Assembly (NCBI GenBank): GCA_945886995.1
Contig: CAMCZJ010000085.1
Span: forward strand, 1 to 11,774
Source: Asaia bogorensis
GTDB taxonomy: Bacteria; Pseudomonadota; Alphaproteobacteria; Acetobacterales; Acetobacteraceae
Length of the DNA stretch: 11,774 bases
Reading direction: 5' to 3'
Part shown: piece by piece, positions 6,759 through 11,774 of the stretch
How the letters are laid out: the number at the start of each line of letters is the position of its first letter
Position numbering within the stretch: position 1 is the first letter of the stretch
The notes under the pieces: model-generated
Told to the model about the DNA's origin: nothing
Database searches by the model: none
What the model saw: the letters and a program-made list of their open reading frames with translations, nothing else
Position numbers and translations under genes: made by a program

Positions 6759-7139
6759 ATGACCTTGACCGTCCAACAAATGCTTGCCGCCGCCGAAGCC
6801 GTGGTGCCGCGCATCGGTGCCGATGAAGCGAAGGGCCTGCTCGGCCGCGCCGATGTGGTTTTCCTGGATGTGCGCGAACCGGCAGAAGTCGCAGCCTCCG
6901 GCAAGGTGCCAGGCGCGCTGACAATCCCGCGCGGCCTGGTGGAATTCCGCGCCGATCCTTCATCCGCGCTGCATGATGCGAATTTCGATCGCGCCAAAAC
7001 CATTGTCGCCTATTGCGCATCGGGCGGGCGTTCTGCGCTGGTGCTGAAGACGCTGCACGATATGGGCTATGCCAATGTGCGTAATCTGGGCGGTTTCAAG
7101 AATTGGGTTGATGGCGACGGCGAAATCGAAAAAGCCTAA
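6759..7139 (+). CDS. Single-domain rhodanese-like sulfurtransferase
   Basis: A 126-residue cytoplasmic protein with one rhodanese domain, expected to carry sulfane sulfur on a cysteine persulfide. The entry motif is VVFLDVREPAEVAASGKVPGA (residues 33-53). The active-site loop is Y-C-A-S-G-G-R-S with the nucleophile Cys86. The closing YANVRNLGGFKNWV is typical of the fold. A clear Shine-Dalgarno GGAGAG at 6746-6751 lies seven bases before the ATG at 6759. Its codon use (GAA, GAT) matches the rest of the window, unlike the VOC gene upstream. No partner gene suggests a specific sulfur acceptor. The gene ends 12 bases before a strong hairpin. Confidence 0.92.
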   Translation: MTLTVQQMLAAAEAVVPRIGADEAKGLLGRADVVFLDVREPAEVAASGKVPGALTIPRGLVEFRADPSSALHDANFDRAKTIVAYCASGGRSALVLKTLHDMGYANVRNLGGFKNWVDGDGEIEKA

Positions 7140-7150
7140 CGCTACATGGG

Positions 7151-7176
7151 GGGGATCGCGCCGTCACGCGATCCCC
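7151..7176. terminator. Hairpin between convergent genes
   Basis: A perfect ten-base stem, GGGGATCGCG (7151-7160) and CGCGATCCCC (7167-7176), encloses a six-base loop. It lies between the stop of the rhodanese gene (7139) and the stop of the facing Bug-protein gene (7192). A short T run (TTTTA, 7190-7194) follows only after 13 bases, so it is at best a weak intrinsic terminator for the plus strand. Confidence 0.55.
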
Positions 7177-7191
7177 ATTGCGGGCGCGCTT

Positions 7192-8148
7192 TTATTGCGG
7201 CTGAATACCCGCAGCACGCGCGGCGTCGCCCCATTTCTTCATCTCCGCTTCCGTGAAAGCGCGCATTTCTTCCGGCGTGTTGGAGGTGATCTCAGCCCCC
7301 AAAGTCTTGTGGCGATCAACCACGCTTTGCACTTGCAGCGCGGCGCGGATATCGGCGTTCAGCTTGGCCAGAACGGGGGCTGGAATGCCGGCCGGGCCAA
7401 TCACCATGCCCCAGGTTGAAGCCTCAAAACCCGGCAGGAAGGTTTCGCCAAGCGTGGGAACATTAGGCAATTGCGGGCTGCGGCGCGCGCCGGTAGTTGC
7501 AAGGGCTTTCAAGGTGCCGGCCTGGATATGCGGCAACGCCGCCGGCACTGTGTCAAACATGATGTTCACGCGATTGGCGATCAGGTCCGGATGCGCCTGG
7601 GTGCTGCCGCGATAGGGTACGTTTTCCAGCTTGATCCCGGTGCGCTCGGCAAACAGCACAGGCGCCAACCGCACAACGCCACCCGTGCCGGCAAAGGTCA
7701 CACCCGGGTTGCGCTTGGCGTATTCCACCAATTCAGCGGGCGTATTGGGTGCGAAGGCTTTCGGCGCACAAAGCACCAAGGGCGTCACGGTGGTCTGCGT
7801 GATGAAGGTGAAGTCCCGCATGGTATCGAAGGGCAGACGATAAAAGGCCGCATTCACCGGATGCGCCACCGAAACCAAGCCAAGCGTATGCCCATCCGGC
7901 GCGCTGCGCGCCACCACTTCCGTGCCAATCACGCCATCCGCCCCGGCGCGGTTTTCCACTGGCACAGGATGGCCCCAAGTGGCGGCCAAGGGCTCAGCGA
8001 TCAGCCGCGCCGTGATGTCCGAAACGCCACCCGGCGTATAGGGCACAATCATGCGCACAGCGCGGTTGGGAAAGCCTGGCTGCGCTTTGGCGCGGGTGGC
8101 AAGCAGCAATGCAGGCGCAGCCAAAGCCGCGCGGCGGGTAAGCTTCAT
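7192..8148 (-). CDS. Bug/TctC-family periplasmic solute-binding protein
   Basis: A 318-residue extracytoplasmic binding protein of the tripartite tricarboxylate transporter type, which captures small organic acids in the periplasm. The N-terminus MKLTRRAALAAPALLLATRA is a signal sequence with a twin arginine. Likely cleavage is after AKA at residue 22. The mature start PNRAVRMIVPYTPGGVSDITAR is the classic family beginning. Later landmarks are NRAGADGVIGTEVVA, FAGTGG and NIMFDTVPAALPHIQAGTLK. The start at 8148 has AGGGAGA at 8155-8161. No membrane components (TctA/TctB) adjoin it, so it is an orphan, as is usual for the expanded Bug family in some Proteobacteria. It is divergent from the serine hydrolase gene, so shared regulation is possible. 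The ligand cannot be predicted. Confidence 0.93.
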   Translation of the reverse strand: MKLTRRAALAAPALLLATRAKAQPGFPNRAVRMIVPYTPGGVSDITARLIAEPLAATWGHPVPVENRAGADGVIGTEVVARSAPDGHTLGLVSVAHPVNAAFYRLPFDTMRDFTFITQTTVTPLVLCAPKAFAPNTPAELVEYAKRNPGVTFAGTGGVVRLAPVLFAERTGIKLENVPYRGSTQAHPDLIANRVNIMFDTVPAALPHIQAGTLKALATTGARRSPQLPNVPTLGETFLPGFEASTWGMVIGPAGIPAPVLAKLNADIRAALQVQSVVDRHKTLGAEITSNTPEEMRAFTEAEMKKWGDAARAAGIQPQ

Positions 8149-8278
8149 GGTGTTTCTCCCTTTGGTTATTCGCCATAGCTTGCCTGATTGGGGGAATTTC
8201 GCCAGTGATTTCGCGCACTGACTTTGTTTTCACGAAAACTTGGTATTCATCGGAGCCTGCACCGAGCATGAGCCATCC
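8149..8278. promoter_or_regulatory. Divergent promoter region with palindromes
   Basis: This spacer lies between the Bug-protein gene (minus) and the serine hydrolase gene (plus). It holds a perfect palindrome GTTTTC-AC-GAAAAC at 8226-8239 and a shorter inverted repeat CAGTG/CACTG at 8203-8207 and 8216-8220. Either could be an operator shared by both genes. No regulator gene is adjacent, and no confident promoter elements were seen. Confidence 0.35.
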
Positions 8279-9565
8279 GTGACCCAACATCGCCAGAAAT
8301 TTCCGCAAGGCTTATCGCGCCGCGCGCTATTTGCGGCCCTGCTTGCCGCGCCGGCCTGCGCTGAAACCAACCCCAGCCCCGTCCTGCTGAATGGCGGCAT
8401 TGGGCGCAATTCGGCGGGGCCCAACATGGCGCTTTATGCCGATGCGCTTGGGCATTTTCCGCGCGCGGATCGCGCCAATTGGTGGCGCCCCAGCCATAGC
8501 GTGGACAGTTTTTCCCGGCTGGATGAGGTTTTCCCAAGCACGATTTCCGCGGCACCCGCCAATGCCAGCGCCTGGCGGCGCGCATCCTCTGAACCCGTGA
8601 TCTTCTATGATGGCACACCGCGCCTTGGTGCCGGGCGCTTCGGGCTTGATGCCTATCTGGCGCGCAACCCCACCACTGGGCTGCTGATTGCGCAGGATGG
8701 CGAAGTCCTGGTCGAGCGTTACCAATATGGCCGCACGGATCAGCATCGCCTGACCTCCTTTTCCATGGCCAAGACCTTGATTGCCATGCTGATCGGCCTT
8801 GCGGTGGCAGAAGGCCGGATCAGGTCCATTGAGGATACCGCCGCTTCCTATGTGCCCGCGCTTGCTGGCACCGAATATGGCGTAACACCGATCAGGCATT
8901 TGCTGACCATGTCATCAGGTGTCGCCTTCCGTGAGGAATATGACGGCGCTGATGATTCCGCCAGGCTTTCCGCTCTTAGCTTCCGCCGGCAAAGCGCCGG
9001 TGGTGCCGCGGTGCCGCCCCATTTCAACCAACGCATCGCGCCACCCGGCCAGCGTTGGTATTACGCATCGGGCGAGACTTTCGTGCTTGCGCTGGTGCTG
9101 CGCCAAGCAATTGGCCGACCCATCGCTGATTATTTCAGTGAGAAAATCTGGCGGCCTTTGGGTGCGGAAGCCCCGGCAAGCTGGCTCACCGATGCCTCGG
9201 GCCTTGAAATCGGCTATATGGGCTTCAATGCCGTGCTGCGGGATTACGCGCGGCTTGGCATGATGCTGGCGCGGCGTGGTGAAGCGCAGGGACGGCAGCT
9301 TGTGCCGCCCGCCTGGTTTGCGGAAATGACACGCGCGCATTTTCCACCGAACGCGACCGGGCGCTATTTTGGCTATGGTTTCCAGACCTGGGTCTTTCCC
9401 GCCATGGATGGCAGCTTTGCCTTGCTTGGTGTGCGCGGCCAGACCCTGTTTGTGGACCCGGCAAGGCGGCTTGTGCTGGTGCATACGGCGGTGCGCCCCG
9501 ATGCGCGGGACCCTGGCGGGGCGGAAACAAACGCGCTTTGGCGCGGGGTTCTTCGCGCGGTTTAG
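8279..9565 (+). CDS. Exported beta-lactamase-family (SxxK) serine hydrolase
   Basis: A 428-residue (from GTG 8279) serine hydrolase of the class C beta-lactamase / 6-aminohexanoate-dimer hydrolase type, likely a periplasmic esterase, amidase or peptidase. The catalytic S-M-A-K tetrad has Ser162 and Lys165 within TSFSMAKTLIAMLIG. A second motif, W-Y-Y-A-S-G-E, with Tyr262 takes the place of YxN. A possible third motif is GVRGQ near the C-terminus, before TLFVDPARRLVLVH. The N-terminus has LSRRALFAALLAAPACA, a twin-arginine-like export signal. No ATG is available in frame. GTG 8279 gives a normal signal peptide; TTG 8240 would add 13 residues and overlap the palindromic spacer. The start is therefore uncertain by 39 bases. 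It is divergent from the Bug-protein gene. The substrate is unknown. Confidence 0.85.
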   Translation: MTQHRQKFPQGLSRRALFAALLAAPACAETNPSPVLLNGGIGRNSAGPNMALYADALGHFPRADRANWWRPSHSVDSFSRLDEVFPSTISAAPANASAWRRASSEPVIFYDGTPRLGAGRFGLDAYLARNPTTGLLIAQDGEVLVERYQYGRTDQHRLTSFSMAKTLIAMLIGLAVAEGRIRSIEDTAASYVPALAGTEYGVTPIRHLLTMSSGVAFREEYDGADDSARLSALSFRRQSAGGAAVPPHFNQRIAPPGQRWYYASGETFVLALVLRQAIGRPIADYFSEKIWRPLGAEAPASWLTDASGLEIGYMGFNAVLRDYARLGMMLARRGEAQGRQLVPPAWFAEMTRAHFPPNATGRYFGYGFQTWVFPAMDGSFALLGVRGQTLFVDPARRLVLVHTAVRPDARDPGGAETNALWRGVLRAV

Positions 9566-9589
9566 CGGCATGCGGGCCGCGCTATTTTT
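9565..9589 (+). terminator. Possible weak intrinsic terminator
   Basis: GCGGC (9565-9569) pairs with GCCGC (9576-9580) across a six-base loop and is followed by GCTATTTTT ending at 9589. It begins at the last base of the serine hydrolase stop codon. The stem is short, so strength is doubtful. Confidence 0.4.
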
Positions 9590-9648
9590 CGCCTTCGCCG
9601 ATTTGGCGTAAGGAAACACCGTCATGGCCGCGCGGGAAGGTTCCAAAA

Positions 9649-10317
9649 ATGCTGATACTCGCCCTTGAAGGGGCGTTGGCGCGTTGTTCCGCGGCGATCT
9701 TGCGGGATGGCGCGGTGCTGGCCGCCGGGCGACATGATGCGCCACGTGGTCATCCCGCCATATTGCCGCCCTTGGTTGAACAGGTTCTTGCCGAAGCGGG
9801 GCTGAAGCCTACGGCGCTGGATGCCGTTGCGGTTGGCGTCGGGCCTGGCGGCTTTACCGGATTGCGCACCGCGATTGCGCTGGCCGAGGGAATGGCACAG
9901 GCACTTGGCAAGCCTTTGATTGGCGTCACCACCGGGGAAGCCTTGGTGGCCGAATTGCCGGAAGCCATCCGCGGCGAAGGCGCCATCTGGTCCGTGCTGG
10001 ATCAGCGCCAAGGCCGCGTGGTGCTGGAAATCTTCCCCCCCGGTGCCGCGATGCCCGAGGCACCCGTGATTCTGCCGATTGAAGCTCTGCCCAATCCCGA
10101 AGGGGCGGTGGTTCTGGTGGGCGATGCAGCGGAACACCTCGCCCCAATTCTTGCCGCGCGCGGCACCCAAGCCACTGCCCACCCGCCAGCCATGCCTTCC
10201 GCCGAAGCGGTCGGGCTGGTTGCGGCGCGGCGGCTTGCCGGGCTGCTGCCACCACGTGGCGCCGCGCCCCTTTACGCGGAACCCGCCGCGACCACGGCGC
10301 CAAGCCCAGCGGCATGA
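9649..10317 (+). CDS. tsaB: TsaB, tRNA threonylcarbamoyladenosine biosynthesis subunit
   Basis: A 222-residue ASKHA-fold protein that partners TsaD in forming t6A at position 37 of ANN-decoding tRNAs in the cytoplasm. The family signature VGVGPGGFTGLRTAIALAEG is at residues 63-82. The C-terminal PLYAEP stretch corresponds to the usual PLYLRP. The N-terminus reads MLILALEGALARCSAAIL; here E-G-A stands where many TsaB proteins have D-T-S. The ATG at 9649 is preceded by GGAAGG at 9634-9639. An open frame from 9538 would overlap the previous gene and is rejected. Its TGA overlaps the rimI start by four bases (ATGA), so the two are translationally coupled. tsaB-rimI pairing is common in bacteria and strongly supports both calls. 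Confidence 0.92.
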   Translation: MLILALEGALARCSAAILRDGAVLAAGRHDAPRGHPAILPPLVEQVLAEAGLKPTALDAVAVGVGPGGFTGLRTAIALAEGMAQALGKPLIGVTTGEALVAELPEAIRGEGAIWSVLDQRQGRVVLEIFPPGAAMPEAPVILPIEALPNPEGAVVLVGDAAEHLAPILAARGTQATAHPPAMPSAEAVGLVAARRLAGLLPPRGAAPLYAEPAATTAPSPAA

Positions 10318-10763
10318 ACATCGCCGTCAGGCCCATCGGGGTAGAGGCGGCAGCGCTTCTTGCCGCGCTTCATGCGGCAAGCTTCCCGCCCAATCAGGCC
10401 TGGGATGAAGCGGCCATTGCCTTAATGCTCGACCTACCCGGCCATTTTGGGCTGATCGCGGTGAATGGAATAACGCCGGAGGGTTTTGCCTTGGGCCGCG
10501 TCCAAGCCTCCGAAGCCGAAATCCTCACCCTTGCGGTGCTGCCAGGGGCACGGCGTCACGGTGCGGGTCGGGCGCTGCTGCATGCTTTGCTCGCCGAAGC
10601 CATGGCGCGGGGTGCGGCGGAAATCTTTCTGGAAGTGGCCGAAGGCAATGGCCCGGCCAGGGCGCTCTACACCGCCGCTGGCGCGCAAGAAGTTGGTCGC
10701 CGTCCGCGCTATTACGCTGATGGCGCGGATGCGTTGGTGTTACGGATCAAGCTGAACTTATAG
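10314..10763 (+). CDS. rimI: RimI, ribosomal protein S18 N-alpha-acetyltransferase
   Basis: A 149-residue GNAT-fold acetyltransferase that transfers acetyl from acetyl-CoA to the N-terminus of ribosomal protein S18. The acetyl-CoA-binding motif R-R-H-G-A-G-R is at residues 80-86, within ILTLAVLPGARRHGAGRALL. The motif FLEVAEGNGPARALYTAAGA (residues 105-124) is typical of RimI, with Tyr119 in the catalytic region. GRRPRYY near residues 128-134 is also typical. The start overlaps the tsaB stop. Another single-domain GNAT of different specificity is possible, but linkage to tsaB makes RimI most likely. Its stop codon lies inside a hairpin that probably terminates the operon. Confidence 0.88.
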   Translation: MNIAVRPIGVEAAALLAALHAASFPPNQAWDEAAIALMLDLPGHFGLIAVNGITPEGFALGRVQASEAEILTLAVLPGARRHGAGRALLHALLAEAMARGAAEIFLEVAEGNGPARALYTAAGAQEVGRRPRYYADGADALVLRIKLNL

Positions 10764-10793
10764 CGTGACCTGTCCTTGGCAGATCACGCTATA
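10759..10793 (+). terminator. Intrinsic terminator overlapping the rimI stop codon
   Basis: TATAGCGTGA (10759-10768) and TCACGCTATA (10784-10793) form a perfect ten-base stem with a 15-base loop, followed by the T-rich TCTTTGTTTG. The rimI TAG (10761-10763) lies in the left arm. It lies in the 73-base gap between convergent rimI and flgH, and the T run favours termination of the plus-strand operon. Confidence 0.65.
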
Positions 10794-10836
10794 TCTTTGT
10801 TTGAACGACCGTCTCGTCGCCTCGGCAAATCCGGCA

Positions 10837-11574
10837 TCAGAACGGCAAGATGATGTCCAACAATTCCTGACCATAGCGTGGGCGTTGCACATCACTGATG
10901 GTGCCGCGCCCGCCATAGGCGATGCGGGCTTCAGCCAGGCGGTCATGCCTGACAGTATTGTCAGAACCAATATCCTGCGGGCGAATGATCCCGCCCACTT
11001 GCAAGTCGCGCATTTCTTGATTGACGCGCACTTGCTGCCGGCCCGTCACCACCAGATTGCCATTGGGCAGCACCTGCGTGACGGTGGCTGCCACGCGCAT
11101 GTTGATCTGTTCGGAACGCTTCACCGTGCCAGTGCCATCCACATTACTGGAAGAATTGGCCGAAACCAGGTTGGACGGAATAATCCCAGCCGGAAAAAGC
11201 CGCCCATAGGAAGCTTCAAGACCAAGCAGCTGGGGTAGGCCCATGTTCTCGCTATTGTCACGGCTGCGCTTGGTCGAATTTTCCAAATCAGCCTCATCCT
11301 GGATTGAGACCAGGACTGTCACCAGATCACCCACTGCCGCTGCGCGCTGATCGCGCAGGAAGGTGCGGCTGCCCTGGCGCCACAGGCTGTTATTCTGCAA
11401 TGGCGGGTCGCCGGGATTGGGCATGGGCATTGTCACCGGGCGCCAGCGCGGGTCACTGGTTGGGTTTTCGATCCCGGCCAATTCCGGGCCTTGGCCAAGG
11501 CGCGCCAAGCGTTCGGCGCCGCTACAGGCGGTAAGGCTGGCCGCAGCCAGCAGAAGAACAGGCAAACGCATCAT
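10837..11574 (-). CDS. flgH: FlgH, flagellar basal-body L-ring lipoprotein
   Basis: A 245-residue outer-membrane lipoprotein forming the L ring around the flagellar rod. The N-terminus MMRLPVLLLAAASLTAC has a lipobox L-T-A-C with the lipidated Cys17. Family landmarks are SLWRQGSRTFLRDQRAAAVG, DLVTVLVSI, NVDGTGTVKRSEQINMRVAA, and the closing RGTISDVQRPRYGQELLDII. All agree with FlgH, and length is normal (about 230-250). The ATG at 11574 shares one base with the flgA stop (TGATG), and GGGG at 11579-11582 may serve as ribosome-binding site. It is the last gene of the flagellar operon entering from the right, since the next gene, rimI, faces it. Confidence 0.95.
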   Translation of the reverse strand: MMRLPVLLLAAASLTACSGAERLARLGQGPELAGIENPTSDPRWRPVTMPMPNPGDPPLQNNSLWRQGSRTFLRDQRAAAVGDLVTVLVSIQDEADLENSTKRSRDNSENMGLPQLLGLEASYGRLFPAGIIPSNLVSANSSSNVDGTGTVKRSEQINMRVAATVTQVLPNGNLVVTGRQQVRVNQEMRDLQVGGIIRPQDIGSDNTVRHDRLAEARIAYGGRGTISDVQRPRYGQELLDIILPF

Positions 11575-11774
11575 CAACCCCTTTCGGCCGTTCTGATCGG
11601 GGCGCTACCAAGTTGCACCCGGACGCGGCCCGGACCAATTGCTTCAGCCTCCACCACTTTGCGGGAGGCAAGGTTCATCACATTCAGCCGCGCACCCCGC
11701 GTGGCGGCTTCCAGGGCGCGGCCCTGCGCGGTCAGGGAAAGGCCAGGGCCTTCCACCAACATGATGACAGACTC
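11574..11774 (-). CDS. flgA: FlgA, flagellar P-ring assembly chaperone, C-terminal part
   Basis: Only the last 66 codons are in the window; the 5' part lies beyond the right edge. The visible part reads VEGPGLSLTAQGRALEAATR, then LNVMNLASRKVVEAEAIGPG. This matches the C-terminal beta-clip region of FlgA, a periplasmic chaperone for P-ring (FlgI) assembly. Its TGA overlaps the flgH ATG by one base. The flgA-flgH order is common in alphaproteobacterial basal-body operons and supports the call. Confidence 0.88.
   Translation of the reverse strand, partial: ESVIMLVEGPGLSLTAQGRALEAATRGARLNVMNLASRKVVEAEAIGPGRVRVQLGSAPIRTAERG

Noticed and set aside
7471..8178. Plus-strand open frame of 235 codons opposite the Bug-protein gene
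   Set aside because: The minus strand encodes a clear TctC-family protein with a signal peptide and ribosome-binding site. The plus frame has no family features.
8240..8278. TTG start at 8240 for the serine hydrolase
   Set aside because: It would add 13 residues before an already adequate signal peptide, and it begins right at the edge of the spacer palindrome. GTG at 8279 is preferred, though not proven.
8915..9745. Minus-strand open frame of 276 codons opposite the serine hydrolase
   Set aside because: It is a shadow of the serine hydrolase gene, which shows SxxK and other motifs, and it also runs into tsaB.

Overview
The window looks like ordinary chromosome from an alphaproteobacterium, most likely of the Acetobacteraceae (Roseomonas-like) group. 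This rests on moderately high GC, dense gene packing with four-base start/stop overlaps, a Bug-type tricarboxylate-binding protein, two tandem carotenoid desaturase-like genes, and palindromic intergenic repeats of an alphaproteobacterial style. The lineage is inferred from protein character, not from a marker gene.

Layout. (1) 1-2660, minus strand: two CrtI-family FAD desaturase/oxidase-like genes 15 bases apart; the second runs off the left edge. They probably act in carotenoid synthesis (C40 or squalene-derived C30). The first-transcribed gene is bracketed by two inverted copies of a roughly 55-bp nested palindromic repeat. One copy lies before its start; the other supplies its last codons. 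(2) 2661-2847: a repeat-rich spacer with a second, different palindrome. (3) 2848-5621, minus strand: a sarcosine-oxidase-like flavoenzyme coupled by an ATGA overlap to an acyl-CoA dehydrogenase. (4) 5757-7139, plus strand: a MAPEG-family membrane protein, a VOC (glyoxalase/bleomycin-resistance fold) protein, an apparent 5' remnant of a PhzF-family gene, and a single-domain rhodanese. (5) 7192-8148, minus strand: a Bug/TctC periplasmic binding protein, divergent from an exported SxxK serine hydrolase (8279-9565, plus). (6) 9649-10763, plus strand: tsaB and rimI, overlapping, serving tRNA t6A modification and N-terminal acetylation of ribosomal protein S18. (7) 10837-11774, minus strand: flgH and the 3' end of flgA, the end of a flagellar basal-body operon entering from the right.

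Genes form short units rather than one pathway: crt-like pair, oxidase/dehydrogenase pair, tsaB-rimI, flgA-flgH. No new multi-gene system is evident. The most notable structures are the repeat captured as the C-terminus of a CrtI-like protein, the truncated PhzF start, and the contrasting codon use of the VOC gene beside it. No tRNA, rRNA, CRISPR array or insertion sequence was seen, and no stretch above 300 bases lacks a gene.
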